Positions 47,092-58,943 of a stretch of DNA of 64,000 bases are shown one piece after another. Below the pieces are notes generated by a model that was not told the origin of the DNA, made no database searches, and was given only the letters and a program-made list of their open reading frames with translations. The translations under genes were made by a program, and so were the position numbers. How positions within the stretch are numbered: position 1 is the stretch's first letter; every line of letters begins with the position of its first letter. This DNA is from Ptychodera flava. Its lineage: Eukaryota; Hemichordata; Enteropneusta; Ptychoderidae. The stretch covers positions 46,726,137 to 46,790,136 of the forward strand of contig NC_091928.1 of NCBI RefSeq assembly GCF_041260155.1, in the 5' to 3' direction.

Positions 47092-47785
47092 AATTTAATA
47101 CATGTAATCATGAGAATCGGAAACTCATAAATATGGATATTGAAACATATTTTATAATTATCTTTCATGAAAATGTAAAGTCTGTAATTGTCATTATGAT
47201 TGAATATTTATGATCAAAAGCTTTTTTCTAGTAGGCAAATCGGAAATTCCTAAACTTTTAAATGGTGTAGTAGTTATCAAAAAGCCAGCATGTGAGCATA
47301 ATGATCATGTCGTAACGTCACGAGTCAAGTGAAAATTTACTTTTCATTGTGTTATATGATTCCATCTGATTGTCTAATTGAAATTTCCTTTTCATTTCCA
47401 TTTAAATATTATCATTTCATCATCACTTTTTCGCTTTTATTTGCCATTTTCCTGTGTTCTTGAAAGGGATTTTATGTAAATGTCAATTAGTTCATCAAAT
47501 AGATAATACACATTTTTCGTGTAGTGTTATTTTATGTTGAGAGGAAACAAAGAAAGGACACTCATCATACACAAGTCATACTTCTCTTATCTGTCTATGT
47601 ACATTATTTTTACATGAAATGAAGCTTTGAAATCTTTCCAACTTTCTTGTTGAGGCCTACTGCTGTTTTAGATATGCTTTTCGTACATGAGGGGGATGTC
47701 GGACAGACACATAGAATACAGTAGGATAGTTCAAATATTTCAGAAGATGTTGGTTTCTCATTATGATTTCTAGTGTAGACACAAA

Positions 47786-48004
47786 ATGAAAAAACTGACG
47801 GTCTGTACTAAATGTAAAAAGTTAACACCACTTAGGCAGGCACATGTAGTATCGGTGTTATCTCCTGAGAGGGGAGCTTTTCAGCTTGTCGGAGAAGACC
47901 CAAATATAGGTGTTTATAGGAGTGAAGTTTGGCATAATAGCATACTTATGCATTGCATCTTTAACTCTGAATGTATTGTCTATCCGGACAGACAAAATCT
48001 ATAG
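47786..48004 (+). other. Uncertain small frame with Cys pair in the fold-back arm
   Basis: A 72-codon frame contains CTKCKKLTPLRQ. It partly overlaps the region matched by the left arm, where no such frame exists. Probably chance. Listed because it is one of the few frames in the element with a Cys-x2-Cys. Confidence 0.15.
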
Positions 48005-48343
48005 GCCATGCTTGGCATGATGCTTTGCGTGACTTTTGATCTGCTGGATAAGTTACTGAATATCTACAATTATAAGCCATGTAACAGCCCCAAGTTTATT
48101 CATTCATTTATTCATTAACAAGTTTACTATACTTGCTCACTACACCTGATCGAGTCAAGATTCACGTTAACCTTTGTATTCGTTGAATTATGATCAACAA
48201 TACGTATGAGCAGAGGTTCACACTAAAGAGCTCAAACACCATAGAAAGACTATGAGTTATTATAGTTTATGTCTCATAATATGTAGTAAAATCAAGGCTC
48301 ATACTTAAGAGAGTCAGAAACTAGAAATCATGAGAATTGAAAT

Positions 48344-48469
48344 CTCGTAATTACGAGAATCAAAAACTCGTAATTACGAGAATCAAAACTCGTAATTACG
48401 AGATTTTAAAATCGTAATAACGAGAATCAAAAACTCGTAATTACGAGAATCAAAACTCGTAATTACGAG
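48344..48469. repeat. Palindrome array 4 (mirror of array 1)
   Basis: Exact units at 48344, 48367, 48389, 48434 and 48456, with a mutated one near 48411. Spacers are AATCAAAA(A), the reverse complement of those in array 1, as expected from the inverted arms. Confidence 0.93.
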
Positions 48470-48523
48470 ATTTTTTAAATTTTTTTCTTACAAAAATGGC
48501 ACGAATACGCTTCCACAGGTATT

Positions 48524-49110
48524 GCTAGTTTTATATCGATAAAATTAGTCAAAGTTTTCCCATAGACTACCTTGTATAACATACCAAGAATGAACACTTT
48601 TCGGTGAAGTTCCAAAATCGAATTTCTTGTACACATATGCATTTGTAACCACCATATTTTAGCCAAGCACACTTATGCCAATTATCAAACATCTATAAAT
48701 ACAAAGATATTGCCAGTTTTATATTGTAAAAAAGTGTTCACAATTTTCTCATAGAATGTCATGTATATGGGCTCCACATTTTCAGTGAAATGCCAAAATC
48801 TAATTTATTGTACCACGGTCCCTCACGGTCCCTCTTTTGTGGAGGGACCGTGATTGTACATACATACACTTGTATTCCCTGTTCTGTCATCCTATGTCTA
48901 TAAATGCACAGATACTGTCAGTTTAACACTGAAACAAAACTCATAGTTTTCTCATAGACTCCCATAGTTGATCCACATTTTTGGTAAAATTCCAAAATCA
49001 AATTTCTTGTACCCATACACACTTGTAATCACCCTACTCTCATCAAGCACATTTATTTCCATTATCCAATGTCGATAAATGCACAGATATAGTCAGTTTC
49101 TACTCGACAA
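48524..49110. repeat. Satellite-like 160-190-bp repeats, right portion
   Basis: Three further units follow the fold-back element. Each has 'ttctcatagactcccatag', 'tccacatttttggtaaaatt', 'ccaaaatcaaatttcttgta' and 'gcacagata'-like blocks. The units are diverged and the period is irregular. Confidence 0.75.
48808..48859. repeat. 40-bp hairpin insertion with TTGTAC duplication
   Basis: CACGGTCCCT occurs twice in tandem, then TTTTGT, then GGAGGGACCGTG, making an 11-12-bp stem (48814-48853). TTGTAC flanks it on both sides. The HPGD-B block has a single TTGTAC at the same place (about 63449). A tiny MITE or a repair-derived inverted repeat. Confidence 0.8.
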
Positions 49111-49114
49111 AATG

Positions 49115-49836
49115 TTAAGGTGGTTGGAAAGGCTAGAGCGTCAGTTATAAACTTCAACAAAACTATTAAAATATAAAAGTAGTGAACATTCTCTGTGGAA
49201 TAAAAAAACTAGACATTTGGGCACAAAGGCATTACAGAGTTATAGGCTGTTGAAACTTCTGAGTGTATTAACTATAGTCGAGGTCCCCTAGCTTTTATTA
49301 AAATGTTTAAAAAGGGAAAGTCATTATATGCTGTTTTTCAGGAAAGTTTGACAAGGCGGTGCTTGCATTCAGAGTGAGTGACTGCTATTGTAAATGCATT
49401 TTTAGATTCTTTGAGTGTCAAAGAGGTGTCAAAAGTGAGATTAACCAAAAAGACTGCTCTGTGACTTCAAAAGAGGGGTGCAAATATGGCTTGTTTTCAA
49501 TATTTTGACAGAATAACAGTTTTCCTACATAATTATATTACAATTTAATCCAACCTTTGAAATGAGATATAGACATGGAATTTTTACAGCCTAATAACAA
49601 GGTTACAGATAAGATATGTATGGCACAATTTTCCTGTATTTGAAGCACTTTTTGAAAAATCACATTTTGAAATTTGAAATAATTTTAAATAATTTTTTGA
49701 TATGTAAACCCATGTAAAATCATAAAAACAAATTTTATTTACAAATCCTGCCATACAAATCTTACAATTAATAGTGTCAACATATTTATAACTAATTTGG
49801 TAATATTAATACTATCCAATTACTATTAAATTCAAA
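49115..49836. mobile_element. 0.72-kb insertion in the satellite tract
   Basis: The HPGD-B block passes directly from 'aaaaaatgttgag' to 'catgtatagtgaatccac' (about 63710-63750). Here about 720 bp of AT-rich, non-coding sequence separates them. No terminal repeat was found, so the class is unknown. Confidence 0.5.
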
Positions 49837-49899
49837 TATGTATAGTGAATCCACAGTTTTTGTTAAATTCCGAAGTCCAGTCATGTAGCCTATTAACAC

Positions 49900-50600
49900 A
49901 TCCCATATTTGTGGAGTCAGCATTGTTATTGTTGAAAATGGAATTCAAGTCCAGAAAAGAATCAATTTGTCAACAATAGCAATAGTCATTACGCCTACAT
50001 GGGTTTGTTGACAAGCAGAATACTTGGCATTCTAAAATGCTGTAGGGAGTTGGACAAGAAACAGCATGGGATACACAGAAGAAGAAAACTAAAAGTATGA
50101 CAAAAATTATTATAGCAAATCTCCCTTTGATATCTTTGCTTATAATATAACAACGTCAGCAGTTTATTCAAGGTTACACTCACATTTTGGAGGGAGAGGG
50201 AGGGTCACATTTAAGAAAGGGCCGTCAGGGGGAGGGTTATGTTTTAGAAACTTGCATCAGGGTGTCATTTTACGTGATGAACCAGCCTCAATTTTCTCCG
50301 GCCAACTCCCTCATAACAACTTAAGGTTCCCTTACGAGCAAACTGTTTCTTCAAACCCTGTGGTTGTAAACCTAAACGAGAAACTCGGATATGGATGGCA
50401 CATATCCTAACTTTGTATTTCTTTACATCAACTGTCATGTGGTGGTTCTTCAGACGATAACGGTGCACTCGGAGGCGAAGGTCACGATGTTCATGATGTT
50501 CTCTTTCTCATCTTCCGATTCCATCAAATTTCAGCTGTTTGTCTCTCAGGTCTAACACATTATCGAGTTTCCTATTTTGTCGTGTACTTTGCCTGACTTC
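49900..50600. other. No gene recognised (HPGD-A intron 1)
   Basis: AT-rich, no conserved frame. Homology with the HPGD-B block ends near 49915. Confidence 0.4.
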
Positions 50601-50619
50601 TTACGTCATCTAACTCAGT

Positions 50620-52260
50620 GATATCTGGCCCCGCCCGCTATTCGATTCTAAACTGGCCAATTTTCAATCTACAAACTTTAGAAAGTTGTAGTAAAGAAAT
50701 TGACCTGTGGGCGGGAAGAGAGAGAAAAGAGTGGGCAAAACATCAAGGGCAAACACAACGTTCTGAGCCTGAAATCCTTGAGTGTATCTCAGTTTCCTGC
50801 CCGCGGTAAAGGAACGATGACGTGTCACATAAAGTGTATTCGTTCCGATTGCTTTATTCAGCCAACATCAACCACGCTTGTAAATCGCCATTACAACTAT
50901 ATATACAGCCTCAAAGCATTGGAGAACCCAGAAGTAAGCAAATGTTCAACAAGTCCAATAGAGGGCGCTAGACCGCCAGCATCTACACCGAAAGTGTGAA
51001 TAGTGTGGATACAGAAAATGAAAATGGTGGAATAAAGCAAAAAAACCCAAAAAAACAAACATAACAACTACTACTAAGATTAAAGAAGAACGACTAATAA
51101 CACTTAACACAAATGGGTTAAGAAACCCAACAAAAAGGAAGCAATGCTTTGAATTCATAAAAAGACAGAGAGCAGACATCATATTTCTACAGGAAACACA
51201 CTGTGCATCACAGATTGAATCTGACGCATGGACAAAAGAATGGGGTGGTGAGGGAATATGGAACAACTATAAAAACAATAGCAGAGGAACAGCCATACTC
51301 TGGAAGAAAGATTGCGAACTTGACATTAAGGTAATTAAAATGGCTCACGAAGGACGAACTATTATTGCTATGTTAAAATATGACAATGTTAATATTTTAC
51401 TTCTGAACATCTATGCTCCAAACTCTGTTAAAGAACGAAAAAACTATTTCAATTACTCAGTAAGGAAATTGAAATAGCCTCACGAGATCATGTATCAGAT
51501 TCCATAATATGTGGCGGTGATTTCAACTGCGTTGTAGATACATCCAAAGATAAGATATCCTCAGCTAGGTTGTGTAATGATAGTAGTGTACAGGATGAAT
51601 CAGTTCAATCTGACTGATGTTTGGAGAAGACTACACCCACATCATCTCCAATACACGTGGCAGAGACTTTGCAAAGACAAAAAGAACTATCAGACAAAGG
51701 TCAGACTGGACCGGTGGCTCACGAGCGACTTGTTTATTGAGGTTAAAAAGTGTGAAATTTTATCGTGTATTATTTCAGATCATCAAGCAGTTGTAGTTGA
51801 TATGGAATATTTAGAAGGTGTAAAACGTGGGAAAGGGACATGGAAATTCAATAACAGTCACCTGTCATGTTCTCATTTCAAAAACCAAGTAGAAAACCGC
51901 TGGAAATTTTGGCAAACTCGAAAACCTCTTTTTGATGACATTTCAGTTTGGTGGGAAAAAGGCAAGGATAAACTTCGGGAATTGGCCATTTCGTATAGTT
52001 TATAGAAAAACAGAAGTAATAAGAAACATCGTAATCTGTTGGAAAAAAGACTGCACAATATGATGACATCAGATCAATCCGCAAGTGATATTGAAGAGGT
52101 TAAAAACCAGTTAAAATCATATGAATTAACTCAAATACAAGGACAGCAAATTCGATAAAGGGCCCAATAGGTTGAACAAGGAGAGAAGTCTTCAAAATTA
52201 GTCTCCTCAATGTAGACTATAAGGTTCATAACATTTTACAGATCGTTAGGAGAGAAAAGA
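50620..52260 (+). mobile_element. LINE fragment with APE endonuclease, 5' part only
   Basis: From about 51090 the plus strand encodes RLITLNTNGLRN, then ADIIFLQETHC, WGGEGIW, LLLNIYAPNS, GGDFNC and, after a frame change, SDHQAVVVDM. These are the ordered motifs of an APE-type endonuclease of an L1/Tx1-like LINE. Linker sequence follows to about 52250 with several stops and frameshifts. The stretch 50620-51080 may be its 5' UTR/ORF1 remnant. No RT follows. It is unlike the tandem pair at 23-37 kb. Confidence 0.7.
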
Positions 52261-52655
52261 GCATGTCATGTTATGACTCATTACAATGGAAAGGTACCCC
52301 GTGCAGTGTCAGTATATTTGAAGCAATAGATCACTGTCAGATAACGCGACACCTTCCATTTGCAAGATTTGTGATTCATGAATATTAACGTCAATTCCTG
52401 CACCTTGCCAGTGTCTCAACTGAACATTTACAACTGTGAGAGAGGAGACTGATGGAATCGACCAAAGTAGAGTGCCGAAAAATCTGCTTCGACGACCCGC
52501 ATTGCACTACTGTCAGGTCGTTGTACAAAGGCAGGGCTCGGTAGACGCCCTGACCTACTTCCAATACGTAATTGTTACAAAACATGCCAAGAGATCACAA
52601 GAAGGCTTATTTCTACAGAATATTGTTCGGCAATGTGTATTTCTACATGCCTCAC
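52261..52655 (-). other. HPGD-A intron 1, 5' end
   Basis: No feature recognised between the LINE fragment and exon 1. Confidence 0.4.
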
Positions 52656-52742
52656 CTTTGCCCCTTCCTGGAGAAATCTTTCAGCCAGTGCCCTTCCAAT
52701 TCCGCCACAGCCACCAGTTATCATCGCAACTTTACCGTCCAT
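52656..52742 (-). CDS. HPGD-A exon 1 (cofactor-binding N-terminus)
   Basis: 87 nt from ATG (52742) to the donor GCAAAG|GTGAGG, phase 0. It encodes MDGKVAMITGGCGGIGRALA then ERFLQEGAK. T-G-G-x3-G-I-G is the SDR dinucleotide-binding motif (TGxxxGIG), and GKVAxxTG is the usual N-terminus of HPGD. A TATATA lies at about 52776-52782, only 35 bp upstream, so a TATA promoter would leave a very short leader. Exon 2 is 9.6 kb away. The intron holds a LINE fragment, the fold-back element and satellite repeats. Confidence 0.85.
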
Positions 52743-53074
52743 TTTGCCGTCAGTAGTTACGTAATCAATTTAAGCATATATAGGGCATGTATGTCAACTT
52801 TAGGGGCTTGTCAGATTCTTCAGCCCGTGGGGGACGAGGATCCAGGGGAAGTCACCCAATTTCGACTTTCGTAATGGGGTAAATGCTCAATAGCGGGTAG
52901 GTCAGTGTGTTTTTAATGAAGGCAAGGCTCAAACTTTCATAGGTGCACCATACCTGCCACGAATTGCAAATCCGAGAAGTATACTGTCGCCGGGGTGATT
53001 TATTGCTATTGTATAATAACAGTATATTGAAATTTTGGCACAGAACGTCTAAAAAATTTTTTGCTCTAACTGAG

Positions 53075-53112
53075 AGCTCATGCGTATGCCAGCCGTGGTA
53101 TATCGCCAATAT
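53075..53112. repeat. Palindrome around 'ccgtggtatatcgccaatat'
   Basis: CCGTGGTATATcgccAATATACCACGG is a near-perfect 11-bp-arm palindrome, with a less regular 'gagctcatgcgtatgccag' beside it. Probably the core of a short inverted-repeat element. Borders not determined. Confidence 0.6.
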
Positions 53113-53980
53113 ACCACGGTTCTTTTCGCATCTCGACCAATCAGATCGCTGTATTTGCGCCATCCATATACTGGTAAGATTTAATTGCAGTTATCGGCGC
53201 ACCCTTTGGGTGCGTAACTGCAATACATCTGAGATATCTGTCAGAGATATCTGGCTGTTTGCAAAATTGAAAGTCTGTTTTGCAAAGCGTACTAATCAGT
53301 GTGGAATCTCCGGGTCATGCACAAAGCATGATAACAACCTGATCCTTTACTATTTTCTCTATGAGGACTCAGCATAAAAAGCAAGTGAAATGCAGTAATT
53401 TTTCATAATACAGTGATTCGGCGAGATATTTTAGAAAAAGAAAAATGACGAAATATTGTTATTCTCATCGTTTATTCCAGGAGTAAAATGATAGTTATCA
53501 AAATGCACTTTTTGTTTTTTATTAACTGTGCTTTTATGGTTTAAACGAAAAATGATCCTATAAAACACTGTTCACATCAGATTTGGTAACCATTATGAAA
53601 ATAACTCTATAGGGCTTATCAGATGTAATTAGAACCGAGCAAAAAATATTTTACTTTGCTCCTGTCCATTGTTTTGGTAAGGTTTGATAGAACTTTGTTA
53701 ATACTACTGGTAGTGAGAGTTTACTTGATAGTTTCTTAGCCTGTCTTTAAAAAGGTATAATATAGGAACACTGAAATTCATATTCAATACCTTGGAAGCT
53801 AGAACAATGACAACTATTGAAGTACAGTTTCAGAGAAGTGAAATAATGCATTAGTGTCACTGAAAATAAACGTTTATACCTAAATTATCATGAAAACATA
53901 GAGATAGACTTAGTTGTCATTTGAGGGGGGGAGTAGCTAAAATTGATGACAATACAACTGTCTTGTCATTTTTGTTCTGT
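53113..53980. other. No gene recognised
   Basis: Contains 'ggcgcaccctttgggtgcg', a short inverted repeat at about 53197, and AT-rich sequence. No reading frame could be supported. Confidence 0.4.
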
Positions 53981-53984
53981 ACAT

Positions 53985-54146
53985 ATATATAATCCCATGG
54001 TATTTTCTCTGTTTGACGTCATCGTATACGAGTGCTGTTCGCGAAGCCGTACAACTTCGAGCCGAAGGCGAGAAGTTGTGCGGCTCCGCGAAAAACACGA
54101 GTATACGATGACGTCAAACAGAGAAAAATACCATGGGATTATATAT
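53985..54146. mobile_element. 162-bp hairpin MITE
   Basis: The left arm ATATATAATCCCATGGTATT...GTTTGACGTCATCGTATACG is mirrored by the right arm ending CCATGGGATTATATAT. The arms are about 73 bp with a few mismatches and enclose about 15 bp. It is GC-richer in the middle (gcgaagccg / cggctccgcg). The sequence contains two CRE-like TGACGTCA octamers' cores (GACGTCA), one per arm. Confidence 0.85.
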
Positions 54147-56120
54147 TTATCACATGAACAGTCTTCTTATTTTTCTTTTAACGTGGATGGATCAAAATTA
54201 TCGTAACAAATTGCATGAATTTCGTCGCGATTTGTGTTTTACCTACGCGGATTACTTTCATTTAAAGAGTAAAGCGGCCCGTCACCCAGGAGATACTTTC
54301 ATTCATAAATCCCATCAAGCTGAAATTTGCTACATTAAAGGGTATTTCCACCAACCAGACGTACGGATTCGGTCACGTGAACGTGTCAATCATTGTCTCG
54401 CGCTGTACCGATGCCAAGGCAAGTTGGCCATCGGCGGACATAGCTTTCACCGTGCTAGCGACGGATAACCATAGTACTCAGAGTTACTTAGAATATTTAC
54501 AATTATATTTATGAAGTAAATGAGACGACACGATCGAAACAGTAATTCTCATTCTCAGAGATGCCGTGGCTTTCAAAATATCACACAAGTTTACGACCTT
54601 TGCGAGCGCGAAAGATTCCGTTCGATGACACACTCATTGCATGTCTGTGCCCACAACGTTGCCGTCACCGGTCTCTGCCGGTGTCAACTCGTCAATCCCG
54701 ATCTCGGTCATCAATGTTTTCGTCTTACGAACTTTGATGTTTGCATTGACACATATCTCGTCCATGGATACATCCTAATTTTGTTGGCGGAAACCCTGTT
54801 TTGAGTGTTGTCTGAGTCAACTTTCGAAGTACATGGGATTCCACAGCGCTGCACACAGCTCGACAGCTTATGTCTTCGCTACAGCATTATGCCGCGCTGC
54901 AAGTTTGATTCCCAGCGAGACTTTACGGAGTTTTTGTGTGATTAAGGACATTGATCGATGTTAGTCGAATGACTTTAGGCTTGTGCCTCCAATGTCGCTT
55001 TCCCGAAGATTATACTATACTCATTTATTCAGTTTGAGTTGTAGGTTTCGGTTTTATCGCCAAACGGGGTCGCCAGGTACGACGTCCACACGACTCGACT
55101 GGAGCCGAGACGTTACTGAGCCATTAAAATAACGATCGTCGGTATCTCCATTCGATTCTCGGGAAAAGCTACTGTTTTAGCGACTTGAAATTTCGTTGGA
55201 CAAATATGCCTTTATGTTTCCATGTCTGGATTATCGGGTCACCTTTTTGTAAAAATAACGTGCGAGCTAGCACGGCATCGATCACAACAAATATGTTCGT
55301 GTCGCGACGCCTGCATGTACGAACGGTACCATGCAAGAAAAAAGTTCCGGTTGATGACGTACAACAGGGGTAATTCGGATTTTTTATCCGTCCTGTTCTA
55401 CTTCACACAGGTGGGAATTCGGGCCAGTTCATGTGATACTAAACATTAATAACATTGTCGTGTACTCTCTGAACCATTTCACTCTTATTTTCCTCTGTAG
55501 AGGTCTCCAGTGATCGTTAACTTTTTTGAAATAGCCTACAGGGAGTTTTTATTCTTGACCAATTCAAGGTTGGAATGGGGTCAAGCACTTTTTTGGTGTC
55601 CGTAAGAATATCCCCCCCCCCCCGGGTCGAAGAAACTATGCTGTCCCTTAGCTGTCATGAAAAGGCATAGGTGCCGTGGAGATTAATCGCGCTTTGGTCA
55701 GGGGTCAGAGCCCCAGAACCGATTGTAACCAACCCATAGGCTTCATCAGTAGCATATCACAATGATTGAAATTGACCTATTACCCACTGTATGGTTGGCT
55801 TTATACGACTCATTCTGTACTCATGCGTACTACCTCCACGATTACAACGTATTTTCTACCATTTTCTGCATTTTGCCGTGCACCATGGGCGGTTTCTGCT
55901 CGAATATGAACTTTGACCCCCAACGTACGAGTGTCACGTTCCCACAAATGTTTGTTTACGATGATATCCACGTGATAGCTAAGCTGACCCAAGCTGCCAG
56001 CATGCATGTAGGTGTTATGCCAAGCCGAGAGGTGGCTAAAGTATGGCTGAGGTCTGATGTCTGTTGGAGGTCATGCTGAAAATTTTACAAAATAAACAAA
56101 GGATTGGTATTACCGATTGA
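54147..56120. other. Unassigned; several short frames
   Basis: Frames of about 60-110 codons (for example 54133-54468, 54520-54804 and 55762-56079, all plus strand) have no recognisable domain and no paralogue in the window to test them. A run of about 13 C at 55610-55622 is followed by 'gggtcg' and a 'ctgtcccttagc' segment that recalls the end of the MITE at 20814. The junction between the HPGD-A block and the third TNFR block must lie here. Confidence 0.4.
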
Positions 56121-56129
56121 AGTCTCAAT

Positions 56130-56215
56130 ATAGCCAATGAATTGATGTAATTGACGGAACCGAAGTCAGATACTAGTATATAAGGCGAGAATCATTTGAT
56201 TGCTAGGGACGGATT
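56130..56215 (+). promoter_or_regulatory. Candidate core promoter (CCAAT + TATATAAGG)
   Basis: AGCCAATGAAT at about 56133 and a consensus TATATAAGG at 56177-56185 lie 43 bp apart, with the expected start near 56210. A short frame MSSNDRKQKECCC begins at about 56259. No gene is otherwise supported, so this rests on motifs alone. Confidence 0.25.
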
Positions 56216-56739
56216 AGAGGATTATTGAAAAAAATGTTTCAGTAATTAATGTCTTAATGTCCAGTAATGACAGAAAACAGAAAGAATGTTGCTGCCACAG
56301 CGGCGGGAAAAATTGCTTCCATACCAATTTCTTCAAGCCCCCTCCCCCGAAATCAAATCGTTCTCCCCTAGTATATGCAATCGTCTGTAAAGGAACATCG
56401 TCTGTAAGACTGCATTCACAAACACTGGTTGGGGAGGGGGTTGAGGAATAGGGGTGTGAAAATTCTTGTGTTAATGGGGGACTTGAAAGCGTTGCTATGC
56501 GTATGAGGGGGATCTGAAAATATTTTGGTTCCCTATTAATGTTTACATTATTTGTAGATTCCATGGAAACTTATTAAAATTTTACTGTCATATAATGGTT
56601 CTAACGTTTGTAATAATTATAATCTGGAACCATTTCGTCGCATTTCATGACTTTTATTTCGAAAAAATCTAAAAAATGTATGAACGCCATTGAATTTTCC
56701 TGAGACAAAACAGCAAGTAGGTCTCGTGGCAAAAGTTGC

Positions 56740-58030
56740 AACGTTGATAATTCTTAAATTTGAGTGTTCAATAAACATATATACCAAAATGTATGCCAAA
56801 ACGAATAATGATAAATCATAGTACATTTCTATCGCATCTTGAAACCATTAAGTTTTTTGCATTACTGCTTTGCGTGCGTTTTGCTGCTTCGATCCATATA
56901 GCATTGACGTCGATAATTAAAATCAGAGACACCTGTCATCTCCAGGGATGATTGACAAAGACGAGCTGCTACAGTTATGCGAGTTCTCCTAATATTTCGT
57001 CCACACAGTGGGACAATAACAGAGTCCGCCAAAAACCATGGTGGCATTGGCGAACATTCTACGCCGTTGCCTGTATGATACACACTGATACTCGGTAAGA
57101 GAATAAGACCCATCTGACATTACCACTTTCGACTTACGTAAATTTTGCATTTTCGTAATGCACGGCGTGTGCACGTGGAGGGTGTGCCTTCATTTTTGCT
57201 CTCGTTGCGTAAATTGAGACTTGATCGATTCATACTGTTGTCAAACACAAATCATACAGGAATTTCTCGGACCGCGCTCACCCTTCTTCCCCGAGTACCG
57301 AATGCAGATTTCATAACACAATGCTTTCCAAAAAAAATCGATCGACCTGAAGTGAATTCGACGGACATCGTGCAAGGTGCTCGATACATATGAACGCATA
57401 GCATATGCGTAAACGTCTGTGCGTTCTTAAAGTCGACAGGTTAGCAGATCAAGCAAATACCTCGCGAATGGCTATTAGTTTGTGTGTGTTGACTTTTAAA
57501 GAAAACCGATCACAATATTACAGCGGTAATATTAGACCTAAAATACAGCGACAATTATGTTCAGTATATAGCGATTAAATAATGAGGTTTAGGTTCATTA
57601 GTATGGTACAGTCAATGTTTTTCTTGCTCCCTGATTTGGAGACATGTCTATTGTTTGTACTAATCTGATTAGTTAGAATAAGTTATGATATAGAAACTGG
57701 CTAGGTCGCTTTCTGTTTTTGCTTTGTCCTTTGCTTGGACTATTTTCATATTTTAGTCCTGAGGAAAGTCAGACAGTACAACCGACAAAGACAGAGCATA
57801 TTATCTTTACTTTATTCGTCAACTTGTAGCTTGTCATTTTCGCACTGAACATCTCTTCATTTATATTTAGAAATATAATATTACGTTAAAACATTGGCGA
57901 AACAATTACGACGCATGGCAATGATTTTCAAACCTAAGAATCAAATTTAAGAGTATTTGTGAGGAACAAACAATTCGACAAAATGGTGGAAACGCTCAGA
58001 ATGGTGATACCAAGGCGCATGCTTTTTCAG
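56740..58030 (+). repeat. Duplicated TNFR 3' flank, copy 3 (TNFR-C remnant)
   Basis: Matches 10619-11640 and 20000-22850 in order: 'aatttgagtgtt', 'gcttcgatccat', 'ttgacaaagac', 'gacctgaagtgaattcg', 'acaattatgttcagtatata', 'actggctaggtcgcttt', 'aacattggcgaaacaatta'. No TNFR exon is present upstream of it, so only the 3' flank of the third receptor copy survives or was duplicated. The MITE site at about 57560 is empty. Confidence 0.75.
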
Positions 58031-58260
58031 TTATTGCTGTCCATTTTATATAGTTTCCCATTTTGTTTCAATTCTTCAGTGATTAATCATCATATGTTTC
58101 CATCTTTTTGTCTGATTTCCCTTTTGCTTTTTTGTCTTTTAACATTACTGAATTGAATTGAATTGAATTGAATTGAATTGAATTGAATTGAATTGAATTG
58201 AATTGATTTGATATCTACTCTTCTGTACAGGAACGTTCATTTTAATAACCAAATCATCAT
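58030..58260 (+). mobile_element. Old LINE 3' remnant with (AATTG)n expansion
   Basis: Counterpart of 22850-23000. 'ttcagtgattaatcatcata', then an (AATTG)n run at about 58150-58205 (about 11 units, against one or two at 22960), then 'tttgatatctactcttctgt' and 'acaggaacg', matching the 3' end of the Tx1-type LINE. It is followed by TTC repeats but no full element, so it shows the state before the tandem LINEs arrived in the other block. Confidence 0.7.
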
Positions 58261-58284
58261 CTTCTTCTTTTTCTTCTTCTTCTT

Positions 58285-58414
58285 CTACACCAAGTCGTAT
58301 TCTGGGAATTCTACTACTTCCATCGGTTTGTTAGGTAGGACCAAGCAAACCGCACCGTTCATTTCCTTGGCATTGGTAATTAGCTTACAGACTGCATCGG
58401 TGACATAGGACATT
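58285..58414 (-). CDS. HPGD-B exon 7 (C-terminus)
   Basis: 130 nt. The protein is the same as HPGD-A exon 7 for its coding part (starts MSYVTDAVCKLI, ends FPEYDLV, stop TAG at 58285). Acceptor TATAG. Entry phase fits exon 6. Confidence 0.78.
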
Positions 58415-58943
58415 CTATACAAATGATGGAATAACATATTGAAAAATATGGAAAACTTCATTAATTTGTTATAATCAACAACACGAGCGATACTCATGAT
58501 GTGTATCTTCAACCGTAAATATCGTAAAGTATTCAATGCTAAATTTCTTCACTGCTGTCATATTATTGAATTATCAAGTTTATTGCTCTTTATGATAGTG
58601 AGTGGGATATGTGCGAATGCTGCATGAGTCGAAATCGTGAGCAAGGGTTGGGGTCAGAAAACTGCAACATCTTAGCTCGGTTATTTTTCAAGGCTTTCAC
58701 AACAGTGGTTTGGCTCGATGCAAAAATGCAAATAATTTTATTATATATCATATATCTTATGTATATAAAGACAGCCGAGTACGCCATTCGATCGACTGTA
58801 TTGCTAGTAGGGCCATGCAAAAACGTTTACACTCTTAGAGGTTCAAAAACATTACTTGATTAATGCTAAGTAATTAAAAATTTGCCACAGGCTGCCGTTA
58901 CTTAAGGTTTTCAGGTTTCTTCCAAGAAACAAGCAATACTCAC

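Larger units (their letters stand above)
43535..48517. mobile_element. 5-kb fold-back element with phased palindrome arrays
   Basis: The ends are inverse copies: GGAAGCGTATTCGTGCC at 43538-43554 matches the reverse complement at the right end (to 48514). The inverse match continues inward: arrays 1 and 4, then about 43860-44010 against 48010-48160, then about 44220-44330 against 47650-47780, then arrays 2 and 3. The arms are thus roughly 1.4-1.8 kb, imperfect. GGTATT flanks both sides (43529-43534 and 48518-48523), and HPGD-B has one AGATATT at the unfilled site (about 63347). No transposase or RT frame was recognised. The central part holds a smaller MITE. Class unknown. Confidence 0.8.

Noticed and set aside
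43585..48469. Possible CRISPR array (regular short repeats with spacers)
   Set aside because: Repeats are 14-bp perfect palindromes with 9-bp near-constant spacers in a eukaryotic intron; no cas genes and no unique spacers.
54133..54804. Two plus-strand frames of 111 and 94 codons
   Set aside because: The first begins inside the arm of a hairpin MITE; neither shows a known domain, splice support or a paralogue.
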